Shown here piece by piece: positions 5,896 to 12,948 of a stretch of 15,898 nt of DNA. The stretch lies in contig CANFOR010000040.1 of NCBI GenBank assembly GCA_947448675.1, positions 1 through 15,898 of the forward strand. The letters are read 5' to 3'. Source of the DNA: Betaproteobacteria bacterium. GTDB lineage: Bacteria > Pseudomonadota > Gammaproteobacteria > Burkholderiales > Burkholderiaceae_C. Position numbers and translations under genes: made by a program. How positions within the stretch are numbered: position 1 is the first letter of the stretch; every line of letters begins with the position of its first letter. Below the pieces are notes generated by a model that was not told where the DNA came from, did no database searches, and saw nothing but the letters and a program-made list of their open reading frames with translations.

Positions 5896-6273
5896 ATGAA
5901 AAATGCCATTAGCTGGTTTGAAATTCCCACCACCCAACTCGATCGCGCCCAGGCTTTTTACGAGGCCGTGCTGGGCCACGCCATGTGCCGCGAAGCCATG
6001 GGCCCGTCGCAAGGCGCGGTGTTTGCCTACGACCCCGCGCAAGACGGCAGCGGCGGCGCATTGCTGATGGGGCCGACAGCGCTCGCGCCCTCGGGCTCGG
6101 GCACTATCGTTTATCTGGACGCATCGCCCTCGCTGGACGCTGCGCTGGAGCGCGTGCTGGCGCAGGGCGGCAGTGTGGCCCTAGGGCGCCAAGCGCTGCC
6201 ACCGGGCATGGGCTTTTTTGCGCACATCAGCGACCTTGACGGCAACCGGGTTGGGCTGCACGCACTGGCATGA
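5896..6273 (+). CDS. VOC family (glyoxalase/bleomycin-resistance fold) protein
   Basis: The 125-residue protein is a single vicinal-oxygen-chelate domain. It opens with AISWFEIPTTQLDRAQAFYEAVLG, the usual first beta-alpha-beta module with AxxFYxxvlG. It has a middle strand GTIVYLDA, and closes with GMGFFAHISDLDGNRVGLHAL, the typical DPdGN-like turn (here DLDGN) and final strand. Such proteins are small metal- or ligand-binding enzymes, or PhnB-like proteins; no specific substrate can be assigned. The ATG at 5896 is preferred over the TTG at 5893 because CGGAG at 5884-5888 is well spaced. The stop overlaps the start of a broken EVE-type gene (ATGA). VOC genes of this type are often found next to WYL regulators, as here. 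Confidence 0.88.
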   Translation: MKNAISWFEIPTTQLDRAQAFYEAVLGHAMCREAMGPSQGAVFAYDPAQDGSGGALLMGPTALAPSGSGTIVYLDASPSLDAALERVLAQGGSVALGRQALPPGMGFFAHISDLDGNRVGLHALA

Positions 6274-6413
6274 AAAACTGGATCGCTGTAGCCAGCGCCG
6301 ACCACGCCCGCCGCGGGCGTGATGCCACTGCTGCGGCCTCGGGCCAAGCGCCGGCCGACTTGCGCTTGATCGCGCAGGCGATGCAAGCAGACTTCCACTT
6401 GCTACATTTTTAA
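6270..6413 (+). pseudogene. Remnant of an EVE-domain gene, internally deleted
   Basis: A 47-codon open frame starts in an ATGA overlap with the VOC stop. Its first residues, MKNWIAVASADHARRG, match the N-terminus I know from bacterial EVE-domain proteins (W-IAVAS-DHv-rG). The rest of the domain, including the Gly-rich FxQvcHGK region, is absent. The tail ADLRLIAQAM resembles the end of such proteins, suggesting loss of roughly the middle two thirds. The frame then runs into the dispersed repeat at 6401, which supplies the stop. EVE domains bind modified bases. This piece cannot fold as one and is probably non-functional. The assignment rests on about 16 residues, so it is plausible rather than firm. 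Confidence 0.5.
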
Positions 6414-6458
6414 TAGCTGTCTACGCACAATTTACGCGCCTTCTGGGCGTTTTTTCTA
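6401..6458 (+). repeat. Dispersed repeat, copy 2 (decayed), between the EVE remnant and the WYL gene
   Basis: Starting GCTAC and containing AATAGCTGTCTACGCA and GCGCCTT, it aligns with 1576-1640 and 13957-14021. Hairpins I and II each retain most pairs, but the variable pair reads C with A at 6405/6413 and at 6428/6434, so both stems are weakened. Confidence 0.65.
6437..6455 (+). terminator. Terminator-like hairpin with T-run
   Basis: CGCC (6437-6440), loop TTCTG, GGCG (6446-6449), then six T's at 6450-6455. The stem is short, but the shape is that of an intrinsic terminator. It would separate the VOC transcript from the WYL gene starting at 6470. It is formed by the 3' part of the dispersed repeat. 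Confidence 0.45.
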
Positions 6459-6469
6459 CTAGTTGCCCT

Positions 6470-7174
6470 ATGCGCCGTGCTGACCGCTTATTTCATTTGG
6501 TTCAACTCATTCGGGGTCGGCGCCTGAGCACGGCCGCGTTTTTGGCGCTCCGTTTAGATGTGTCGGTGCGCACCGTCTACCGCGACGTCGCCGACTTGCA
6601 GCACCAGGGCGTACCGATTAAAGGCGAGGCCGGCGTGGGCTACCGCATGGGCGCAGGCTTTGGGTTGCCGCCTTTGATGTTTGCCACGCACGAGGCCCAG
6701 GCTTTGCTGGCCTCGGTGCGCTTGGCGCAGACCTGGCTCGACCCGGGTTTGGCGCGCAGTGCGCAAGACGCGCTGGGCAAGATTATGTCGGTGCTGCCGC
6801 CTGCGGCGCGGGCTGCAGCGGAGTCTTTGGCGCTGTACGCGCCGCAGCGCGGCGCAAGTGAGACCGGCCTTGCCAGTGCGCAACTGCAGACCCTGCAAAT
6901 TCTTCGCGAAGCCGTGCAGGCGCGGCAAAAATTGCGCTTCCACTACCAAGACAAAAGCGCCCAGAACAGCCAACGCACGGTGCGCCCGTTGGGTTGCTTT
7001 TACTGGGGCAGTGTGTGGACGCTGGCCGCTTGGTGCGAGCAGCGCCAAGATTTTCGCAGCTTTCGCATCGACCGCATCAGCGCGCCCACAGTCTTAGAGG
7101 AGCGCTTTGCCAATGAGCCGGGACGCAGCCTGAGCGACCTGCTGCGCAAGGTGGGAGCACAGGGCTTGGCTTGA
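6470..7174 (+). CDS. WYL-domain transcriptional regulator (YafY type)
   Basis: The 234-residue protein has an N-terminal HTH_11-type winged helix (MRRADRLFHLVQLIRG, then LALRLDVSVRTVYRDVADLQ, residues about 1-60). A middle segment follows (LPPLMFATHEAQALLASVRLA), then a WYL ligand-binding domain from about residue 155: LRFHYQD, TVRPLGCFYWGSVWTLAAWCE with the YWG/W equivalent of the WYL triad, and DFRSFRIDRI. Regulators of this class act as dimers on palindromic sites and sense small molecules or nucleic acids. It lies downstream of the VOC gene and its EVE remnant, separated by a terminator-like repeat. The CTGACA/TGTCAG palindrome at 5829-5846 is its most likely target. No good Shine-Dalgarno precedes the ATG at 6470, but the conserved N-terminus fixes the start. 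Confidence 0.9.
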   Translation: MRRADRLFHLVQLIRGRRLSTAAFLALRLDVSVRTVYRDVADLQHQGVPIKGEAGVGYRMGAGFGLPPLMFATHEAQALLASVRLAQTWLDPGLARSAQDALGKIMSVLPPAARAAAESLALYAPQRGASETGLASAQLQTLQILREAVQARQKLRFHYQDKSAQNSQRTVRPLGCFYWGSVWTLAAWCEQRQDFRSFRIDRISAPTVLEERFANEPGRSLSDLLRKVGAQGLA

Positions 7175-7232
7175 AGTAGGGTAGACCAGGCCGGGTTAGG
7201 CCGAGCAACGCAGCGCGGCAGGCCAGTGCCAC

Positions 7233-7718
7233 TCAAGCGGCCAGCGCAGCCTCAATGTCTTGGGTCAGCGAAGCGGGTTTGTCTAAGGGTGCATAGCGTT
7301 TGAGTACCTTGCCGTCTTTGCCAACCAAGAATTTGGTGAAGTTCCATTTAATGGCTTTGCTGCCCAGCAGGCCGGGTGCTTGGGCGCACAGCCACGCGTA
7401 GAGCGGGTGCGCGTTGGCACCGTTGACCTCAATTTTGCCCATCATGGCAAAGCTCACGTCGTAGTTCAAACTGCAAAAGCTGGCAATTTCTTCGCTGTTG
7501 CCAGGCTCTTGCCCGCCAAACTGGTTGCACGGGAAGCCCAGCACCACCAGGCCTTTGGCCGCGTAGGCCTTGTGCAGGGCTTCAAGGCCGGTAAATTGGG
7601 GCGTAAAACCGCATTGGCTGGCCGTGTTGACGATCAACAGGGCCTTGCCAGCGTAGTCTTTTAGAGCCACGGTTTTGCCGTCAATAGCCACGGCCTCAAA
7701 GGCGTAAATGTTGCGCAT
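7233..7718 (-). CDS. Glutathione peroxidase family protein (thiol peroxidase)
   Basis: The 161-residue protein has the complete GPx signature: NTASQCGFTPQF with the peroxidatic Cys36 (Cys rather than Sec), LGFPCNQFGGQEPG with Gln70, and KWNFTKFLV with Trp125 and Asn126. Together these form the catalytic tetrad. Cys82 in ASFCSLNYD lies where thioredoxin-dependent members carry their resolving cysteine, so thioredoxin may be the real reductant; that point is inference. It reduces hydrogen peroxide and organic hydroperoxides in the cytoplasm. The ATG at 7718 is chosen over the in-frame GTG three codons upstream because GGAG (on the minus strand) is well placed for it. It is divergent from the response regulator gene and convergent with the WYL gene. 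No peroxide-regulator site is recognised. Confidence 0.95.
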   Translation of the reverse strand: MRNIYAFEAVAIDGKTVALKDYAGKALLIVNTASQCGFTPQFTGLEALHKAYAAKGLVVLGFPCNQFGGQEPGNSEEIASFCSLNYDVSFAMMGKIEVNGANAHPLYAWLCAQAPGLLGSKAIKWNFTKFLVGKDGKVLKRYAPLDKPASLTQDIEAALAA

Positions 7719-7752
7719 AGGTGTCACTCCGGTGAAAGCTATTACTATCGCA

Positions 7753-7782
7753 CGTCAAGGCCGCGCCGACTGTGCCTACAAT
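7753..7782 (+). promoter_or_regulatory. Candidate promoter of the response regulator gene
   Basis: TACAAT at 7777-7782 is a good -10. A poor -35-like CGTCAA lies at 7753-7758 with an 18-base spacer. The expected transcript start near 7789 falls after the ATG at 7785, which argues for translation from the ATG at 7815. Confidence 0.4.
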
Positions 7783-7814
7783 GCATGTTAGAGGAAAGTA
7801 TCCATTCCAGCGCC

Positions 7815-9095
7815 ATGTCCAACCCCCATTTGATCGCCCTCGCGGGCTTTGACTCTTTTGAGTACACGACTTTTGAGTCCTTCTTTCGCCTTGCCGGGCG
7901 GCGCGAGCCTGGGTATTTGGTCTGCGGTGTGCCCGCGCTGGCGCGCTTGCTGATTATCAACAGCGACAACCTTGAGGCTTTGCTCAGCACCCTGCACGCT
8001 CGGCTGCCCGAACAACTGGTGCTGCTGGTGGGCCATTGCGCGCACCCGGCGGCGGCGGGCTTGCCCACCCAATTGCGGCCGATCCGTTTTATGCCGATGT
8101 TGGCGGCGGTCGATAAATTGCTCACTGCCGCGCAAGACGCCGCCATTGCCGAAGTGGCACCACCTACCGCGCCCGTTGTGCCCGTTTTCCAAGCACCCGT
8201 CCGCCCTGCGCCACCCACATTTGAAACCACCCAACCGTATGTGCCTTTGACTGCCAGCATCGCCACCCGCTCGCGGGCCTTTGCCGCTACCGAACCCTTT
8301 GCGCCGCTGAGTGCCACGCCCACCGCTGAAAGCCTGTCCGCGCGCCCCACAGCCGCCGTGCAAGCTACGCCCAGCGCAGCCGCACCCGATGCCAAGCCAC
8401 GCTTTGTGACGCGGCCAGAGACGCTTATTTCTGCCGAAATGTTGGCTGCATATAAGCGCGCCGCCAATCCGGTTGCAGCTGCGCCAGCGCCCGCACCGGC
8501 TGCCCCTGCTGCTAGCAATTTTGCAGCTACACAAGCAGCTAGCTTGCCCGCTGTGTCGGCACCGAGCAAATCCAGCGGCTTTAAAGCCAGCACCAATTTC
8601 TTAGGCCTGGGCGGGGGCGCCGCGCCGGTTGTGCCTAACAACCCGATCGACGACGTGCTGGTAGTAGCCGACAACGATACCGCCGTGAAGTTTATGCAAA
8701 ATCGTTTGGGCCGCATGGGCTTTCGCGTGACCATTGCGCGTACCGGAGAAAACGCGCTCAACTTGCTGCCACAAACGCATTTTCGCTTCGTGTTTTTAGA
8801 CCTCACCACGGGCAGTATGGACGGCTTTCAAACCTGCCGCGCGATCAAAAAACGCTTGCCAGGCAAAGACCAAGCGCCCAAGATATTTATGCTCAGCAAC
8901 CGCGGCGGCGTGTTTGACAAAATGCGCGCCAACTTGGCCGGGGCCGACGCCTATTTAATCAAGCCTTTGAACGAGTTCGATCTGAAAAAATTGCTCGCAA
9001 AATACGAGCAACAATCTTCCAGCGCCTACGCTGCTACGCGCTTGGCCAGCCAAGCCAGCGTACCGTCCACGGTGCTCAGCAGCCGCCCACACTGA
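7815..9095 (+). CDS. Response regulator with degenerate N-terminal domain, Ala/Pro linker and C-terminal receiver
   Basis: The 426-residue protein (from ATG 7815) has three parts. Residues 1-105 open with IALAGFDSFEYTTFESFFRLA, and end in QLRPIRFMPMLAAVDKLL; the arrangement looks like a receiver that has lost its phosphorylation site. Residues 106-275 are a low-complexity Ala/Pro/Thr linker. Residues 279-398 are an intact receiver: acidic Asp286/Asp288 in VVADND, phospho-acceptor Asp329 in FLDLTTG, Ser361 in FMLSNRGG and Lys383 in LIKPLNEFDL. There is no DNA-binding or catalytic output, so it should act through protein contacts. No sensor kinase gene is adjacent. An alternative ATG at 7785 adds ten residues, but a -10 element sits directly before it. 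The gene runs convergent to lplT. Confidence 0.82.
   Translation: MSNPHLIALAGFDSFEYTTFESFFRLAGRREPGYLVCGVPALARLLIINSDNLEALLSTLHARLPEQLVLLVGHCAHPAAAGLPTQLRPIRFMPMLAAVDKLLTAAQDAAIAEVAPPTAPVVPVFQAPVRPAPPTFETTQPYVPLTASIATRSRAFAATEPFAPLSATPTAESLSARPTAAVQATPSAAAPDAKPRFVTRPETLISAEMLAAYKRAANPVAAAPAPAPAAPAASNFAATQAASLPAVSAPSKSSGFKASTNFLGLGGGAAPVVPNNPIDDVLVVADNDTAVKFMQNRLGRMGFRVTIARTGENALNLLPQTHFRFVFLDLTTGSMDGFQTCRAIKKRLPGKDQAPKIFMLSNRGGVFDKMRANLAGADAYLIKPLNEFDLKKLLAKYEQQSSSAYAATRLASQASVPSTVLSSRPH
8509..8545 (-). repeat. Possible rearranged fragment of a dispersed repeat in the response-regulator linker
   Basis: Read on the minus strand the segment contains GCTAGCTGCTTGTGTAGCTG followed by CAAAATTGCTAGC. 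These are the words found in Comamonadaceae repeats (gctac-aaaatt-atagctgcttgcgc) but in altered order, bounded by two GCTAGC palindromes. It is translated as part of the Ala-rich linker. The match is partial. Confidence 0.3.
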
Positions 9096-9106
9096 ACGAG
9101 CCTGCA

Positions 9107-9126
9107 CTAAGCCCGCATTGGCTTAG
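9107..9126. terminator. Stem-loop between convergent genes, possible bidirectional terminator
   Basis: CTAAGCC (9107-9113) and GGCTTAG (9120-9126) form a perfect 7-base stem with a 6-base loop. It lies between the stop of the response regulator and the stop of lplT, and the right arm covers the lplT stop codon. There is no T-run on either strand, so termination is uncertain. Confidence 0.4.
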
Positions 9127-10406
9127 CCGTGGCTGGTGTCTTGCCGGGCAATGGCCATTAAACGGTCCACCTCGGCTTTGTGCACCACGCAGTTGTTGGC
9201 ATGCCAGCGCTTGATGCGCCACATAAAAAACGCCACTACTACGCCAAACACTGTAATGGCGCCAAAGGCTGACAGACCCATGCCGGTTGAAAAACTATAG
9301 AAAGCGCCCAGAGCCAAAATGCAGGCCTGCTCGTTGAAGTTTTGCACCGCTATCGAGCGGCCCGCGCCCATCAGGCTGTGGCCACGGTGCTGCAGCAGTG
9401 CGTTCATGGGCACCACCAAAAAGCCGCCCAAACCGCCGAGCAAGATCAAAAACGGCGCGGCCACCCACACGTTGCCAATAAAGTTCATGCCGATCACCAG
9501 CAGGCCCATGGCGATGCCCATGGGCATCACGTTCGGGGCTTGTTCCAGGCGCATGCGCAGCGAGGCGACGACAGCCCCCACCGCGGTGCCAATGGCCACC
9601 ACGCCCACCAGCGAAGAGGCCTGCGTGGTGGTGTAGCCCAAGGCCGCAGCGCTCCAGGCCAGCACGATGTAGCGCAGGTTGCCCGACACACCCCAAAACA
9701 AAGTAGTGGTGGCCAGCGAGATTTGCCCCAACTTGTCATTCCACAAGCGGCCGTTGCAGTCCCAAAAATCGGGAATTAAATCGAACTTGCTCTCGGGCAT
9801 GGGCCGCATGGCCACACCGGTGGATGGGATCTTGGTGTTGAACCACGCCGCCAGCGCATAGATAAAAATCAGCACCGAGATCGCGGCCTCGGGCGGCGTG
9901 TCTACGCTGGTGGTGATGATAGGAAAGTCAAACGAAAGCAACAGGCTAGAGACCGAATGCCCGACCAATTGCCCGCCCAAGAGCACACCCAAGATGATGG
10001 ACGCAATCGTCAAGCCTTCGATCCAGCCATTGGCCTTGACCAATTGCGATGACGGCAACAGCTCGGTCAAGATGCCGTACTTGGCAGGTGAGTAGGCCGC
10101 AGCGCCCAGGCCCACTATGGCATAGGCCAACAAGGGGTGGGTGCCAAACAACATGAGCAAGCAACCCACCACTTTGATGGCGTTGCTGATGAACATCACC
10201 TTGCCCTTGGGCATGGCGTCGGCAAACGCGCCGACAAAGGGCGCGAGGATCACGTAAAACAAAGCGAACATGGGCACCAAGGCCGCGCGCTGCCACTCGT
10301 GGGCGCCACTCGACTTGAGCAGCTCCACCGCAGCAACAAACAAAGCATTGTCGGCCAGCGAGCTAAAAAACTGCGCCGCCATGATGGTGTAAAAACCGCG
10401 CTTCAT
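9123..10406 (-). CDS. lplT: Lysophospholipid transporter LplT (MFS)
   Basis: LplT flips lysophospholipids across the inner membrane for re-acylation. The 427-residue protein begins MKRGFYTIMAAQFFSSLADNALFVAAVELL, the family N-terminus with the conserved SLADNAL. The loop DAMPKGKVMFISNAIK follows, a variant of the MFS motif A region, then LGAAAYSPAKYGILTELLP, a hallmark of LplT. About 12 membrane helices are expected. The final hydrophilic tail holds a WRIKRWHANN segment. It is transcribed away from alr; the pair lplT/alr (with radA) is, as I recall, a common neighbourhood in Burkholderiales. No aas acyltransferase gene is adjacent, unlike in E. coli. The start at 10406 matches the family N-terminus although no strong ribosome site is visible. 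Confidence 0.93.
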   Translation of the reverse strand: MKRGFYTIMAAQFFSSLADNALFVAAVELLKSSGAHEWQRAALVPMFALFYVILAPFVGAFADAMPKGKVMFISNAIKVVGCLLMLFGTHPLLAYAIVGLGAAAYSPAKYGILTELLPSSQLVKANGWIEGLTIASIILGVLLGGQLVGHSVSSLLLSFDFPIITTSVDTPPEAAISVLIFIYALAAWFNTKIPSTGVAMRPMPESKFDLIPDFWDCNGRLWNDKLGQISLATTTLFWGVSGNLRYIVLAWSAAALGYTTTQASSLVGVVAIGTAVGAVVASLRMRLEQAPNVMPMGIAMGLLVIGMNFIGNVWVAAPFLILLGGLGGFLVVPMNALLQHRGHSLMGAGRSIAVQNFNEQACILALGAFYSFSTGMGLSAFGAITVFGVVVAFFMWRIKRWHANNCVVHKAEVDRLMAIARQDTSHG

Positions 10407-10475
10407 AGACTGCTAGAGCGGGCGCGGCGAGGCGGGAAAATGGGCATTGAAACCTAGTGGCTCGGAAGATGGAGG

Positions 10476-10484
10476 TTTATAGCA
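10476..10484 (-). promoter_or_regulatory. Extended -10 element, probable lplT promoter
   Basis: On the minus strand TGC-TATAAA reads as an extended -10 (TGnTATAAT with one mismatch). It would give a leader of roughly 60 bases before lplT. No -35 is needed for this class, and none is clear. Confidence 0.35.
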
Positions 10485-10519
10485 CGCCACCAAGACAAAA
10501 TCTGAGGTAAAACCCCTCT

Positions 10520-11605
10520 ATGCCCCGCCCCATTCTTGCCACCATCCACACCAGCGCCCTGCGCCACAACCTGGCGCGCTGCCACGCCGCCGCACCCGAC
10601 GCCAAACTCTGGGCCGTGGTCAAGGCCAATGCCTATGGCCACGGCATTGAGCGCGCCTTTGAAGGCCTGCGCGCGGCCGACGGCTTTGCCCTGCTCGACC
10701 TAGCCGAAGCCCAGCAGCTACGCGCACTGGGTTGGCGCGGGCCCGTGCTTTTGCTAGAAGGCGTGTTCGACGCGCGCGACCTTGAACTGTGCTCGCGCCT
10801 GCAGCTGTGGCATGTGGTGCATTGCCAAGAGCAGATCGACATGCTGGCCATGCACAAAACCCAAACCGGGCACCGCGTCTTCCTGAAAATGAACTCGGGC
10901 ATGAACCGCCTGGGCTTTAGCCCGAGCAGCTACCGCAGCGCCTGGACGCGCTTGAACGCACTCACCCAGGTAGAAGAAATTTCGCTGCTTACGCACTTTG
11001 CCAACGCTGACGGCCCCGAAGGCGTGGCCGCCCAACAGCAGCTGTTTGAAGCCACCACGCACGACCTGGGCGGCGAGCGCTCCTTAAGCAATAGTGCTGC
11101 CACCCTGCGCCACAGCAGCCTGCACAGCGACTGGGTGCGCCCCGGCATCGCCCTGTATGGCAGCGCGCCAGACTTTCCCGAGCACAGCGCAACCCACTAT
11201 GGCTTGCAACCGGGCATGACCTTGGCTACAAAAATAATAGCTACTCAAGCACTATCGGCGGGCGCTAGCGTTGGTTATGGCGCTAGCTTTACTGCCAGCG
11301 AGCCGATGCGCATCGGCGTCGTGGCCTGCGGTTACGCCGACGGCTACCCGCGCCACTGCCCCAGCGGCACGCCCATCTTGGTGGACGGCGTGCGCACCCG
11401 CACCCTGGGCCGCGTGAGCATGGACATGGTCACCGTAGACCTCACGCCCGTGCCGCAAGCGGGCATGGGCAGCGAGGTCACGCTCTGGGGTTGCGCCAGC
11501 AACGGCGCGGTCTTGCCCATCGACGAAGTCGCCCACGCGGCAGGCACGGTGAGTTACGAGTTGATGTGCGCTTTAGCGCAGCGGGTGCCAGTGGTGGTGG
11601 ACTGA
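10520..11605 (+). CDS. alr: Alanine racemase
   Basis: This PLP enzyme interconverts L- and D-alanine, supplying D-Ala for peptidoglycan. The 361-residue protein carries the PLP lysine Lys35 in VVKANAYGHG and the second catalytic base Tyr253 in SVGYGASF. It also has LKMNSGMNRLGF, LTHFANAD, SNSAATL, DWVRPGIALYG, VVACGYADGYPRH and GRVSMDMVTVDL, in the standard order for Alr. Length matches E. coli Alr (359). The ATG at 10520 is preceded by a GAGG at 10503-10506 that is rather far away. An odd stretch at codons 236-250 uses AT-rich codons including two consecutive ATA, and coincides with a repeat-like sequence. It runs divergent from lplT and convergent with the DUF1330 gene. Confidence 0.96.
   Translation: MPRPILATIHTSALRHNLARCHAAAPDAKLWAVVKANAYGHGIERAFEGLRAADGFALLDLAEAQQLRALGWRGPVLLLEGVFDARDLELCSRLQLWHVVHCQEQIDMLAMHKTQTGHRVFLKMNSGMNRLGFSPSSYRSAWTRLNALTQVEEISLLTHFANADGPEGVAAQQQLFEATTHDLGGERSLSNSAATLRHSSLHSDWVRPGIALYGSAPDFPEHSATHYGLQPGMTLATKIIATQALSAGASVGYGASFTASEPMRIGVVACGYADGYPRHCPSGTPILVDGVRTRTLGRVSMDMVTVDLTPVPQAGMGSEVTLWGCASNGAVLPIDEVAHAAGTVSYELMCALAQRVPVVVD
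11225..11269 (+). repeat. Repeat-like segment inside alr
   Basis: GCTACAAAAATAATAGCTAC followed by TCAAGCACTATCGGCGGGCGCTAGC matches the words of a Comamonadaceae dispersed repeat and begins like copies 1-3 here (GCTAC...ATAGCT). Its second half differs from theirs, so it would be another subfamily. It is translated in frame as ATKIIATQALSAGAS, which fits the Alr strand before Tyr253. Chance resemblance under coding constraint is not excluded. Confidence 0.45.
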
Positions 11606-11698
11606 CGACTCCACTTGGCAAAGCCGCGTGCGCGCAGGCCAGCATTGGCTTTCAGCCGATTTCTACTACCTCTCCGCGCGGTCAACCGATAAGCAGCG

Positions 11699-11989
11699 CT
11701 ACAAGCCCTCCACAATCGCCACCGTGCGCCGCGCCGCTTGCTTGCTGATCTTCAGCACCTCTTGGTACTCGGCAGAATCGTAAAAACGGTTCGCACTCGC
11801 CGCGTCGGGGAAGCGGATCAACACCATGCGCGTGGGTGCCCACAGATCGGTTTCTTTCAGCGTCAACTCGCCGCCGCGGGCCAGGTATTGGCCGCCGTAT
11901 TTTTCGGCCAGGGGCCGGGCGCGCAGTTTGTACTCTTCGTACAGCGCGGGCTTGTCTAGCGCGGTATCTACTATCAAATACGCAGCCAT
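11699..11989 (-). CDS. DUF1330 domain protein
   Basis: The 96-residue protein has the DUF1330 pattern: MAAYLIVDTALDKPALYEEY, then RPLAEKYGGQYLARGGE, RMVLIRFPDAASANRFYDSAEYQ and the final R-ivaiveG-like end. The fold is a small ferredoxin-like, dimeric alpha-beta barrel; function is unknown. A strong AAGGAG ribosome site lies at 11995-12000, five bases before the ATG. It is the last gene of a three-gene minus-strand unit, 23 bases after the EamA transporter, and converges on alr with 93 bases between them that hold no clear terminator. Confidence 0.9.
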   Translation of the reverse strand: MAAYLIVDTALDKPALYEEYKLRARPLAEKYGGQYLARGGELTLKETDLWAPTRMVLIRFPDAASANRFYDSAEYQEVLKISKQAARRTVAIVEGL

Positions 11990-12012
11990 AGCAGCTCCTT
12001 TTTAAAAGCAAT

Positions 12013-12939
12013 TTAAGAATTTTTGCGCAAGCCCAGCGCCACCACTGCCGCCACCACCATCAGCGCGCCCAGCATTTGCATCCAGGCAATGCTTTGGCCC
12101 AACACGGCCCAGGCCAGCACCAGAGCAAACACCGGCTCCACATTCATGATGGCCGAGTTGCCCGCTACACCCAGCTTGGGCAGCACGGTGAACATGATGG
12201 TGAAGGCCGTGCCATACAAAAATGTGAGCAACAACAAGCCCAACCAGCCCAGGCCCGCCGTCGGCAGATGAAAGCCAGCGGGCCCCAACACACCTAGCTG
12301 ACCTGCAAGCAAAGCCACCAGAGCCGCCATGAGCATGGTGCTGAGGGTGCGCACCCGACCGTCGAGCCCAACGGTTTCGTGCTGGGTCAGCACCAAGGCC
12401 ACGCCAAAGCTGGCCGCTGCGGCCAGGGCAAATGCCACGCCCACACCCATGCGCGCCCATTGGCCCGAAGCACCCAAGCCCGAGGCCGCGCCCAGTACGT
12501 CGAGCGCCAAAGCCAAGCCCAGCAAAATGAGTGGGCTGGCCAGCAGCATGGTGCGCTCGGGGCGGCGCTGATAGAACACGCGGTCCCACAGCGCTGTCCA
12601 CAGCGGGTAGGTGTTAAAGGCCAGCAGGGCCAGCGCCACCGGCAGGCGCGCCACCGCCGAATACAGGCACAGGCTTTGCACGCCAATCAACAAGCCAATG
12701 GCGGGCAAAAAGATTTTGTGGCGCGGCTGTAAGGCCAAGGGCACGCGCTGCACCAGCAAGATGGCGGCAATCACCAACGCGGTGATGCTGCTGCGCACGA
12801 TCACCGCGGTCACCACGTCGGCCCCGTTGTTAAAGGCCAGGCGCGCGGCCACATGGTTGGCACCCATCATGAAAGCGATCAGCAACAAGGTGGCAAAGGC
12901 TGCGCCGCTGATGGCGCGCGTGGGGCGTTGGGTGCTCAT
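12013..12939 (-). CDS. EamA/DMT-superfamily transporter
   Basis: The 308-residue protein shows two EamA repeats, each of about five membrane helices. The first runs from AFATLLLIAFMMGANHVAARL to the LPVALALLAFNTYPLWTAL segment, typical of the conserved helix that ends repeat one. The second ends with GVAGNSAIMNVEPVFALVLAWAVLGQ, the family's strongest signature, and MLGALMVVAAVVAL. Members export or import small metabolites such as amino acids in the inner membrane; the substrate is unknown here. It starts 9 bases after the panE-like stop on the minus strand and is followed by the DUF1330 gene, so the three are probably one operon. Confidence 0.9.
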   Translation of the reverse strand: MSTQRPTRAISGAAFATLLLIAFMMGANHVAARLAFNNGADVVTAVIVRSSITALVIAAILLVQRVPLALQPRHKIFLPAIGLLIGVQSLCLYSAVARLPVALALLAFNTYPLWTALWDRVFYQRRPERTMLLASPLILLGLALALDVLGAASGLGASGQWARMGVGVAFALAAAASFGVALVLTQHETVGLDGRVRTLSTMLMAALVALLAGQLGVLGPAGFHLPTAGLGWLGLLLLTFLYGTAFTIMFTVLPKLGVAGNSAIMNVEPVFALVLAWAVLGQSIAWMQMLGALMVVAAVVALGLRKNS

Positions 12940-12948
12940 GCCCTGAGC

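Noticed and set aside
7724..7735. TCAC-TCCG-GTGA inverted repeat over the gpx ribosome site
   Set aside because: Only four-base arms; frequent by chance.
7745..8809. Minus-strand open frame (354 codons) opposite the response regulator
   Set aside because: Ala/Ser/Arg-rich translation without family features; the plus strand has the intact receiver motifs.
11606..11698. Terminator between convergent alr and DUF1330 genes
   Set aside because: No stem-loop with a T-run could be found in the 93 bases.
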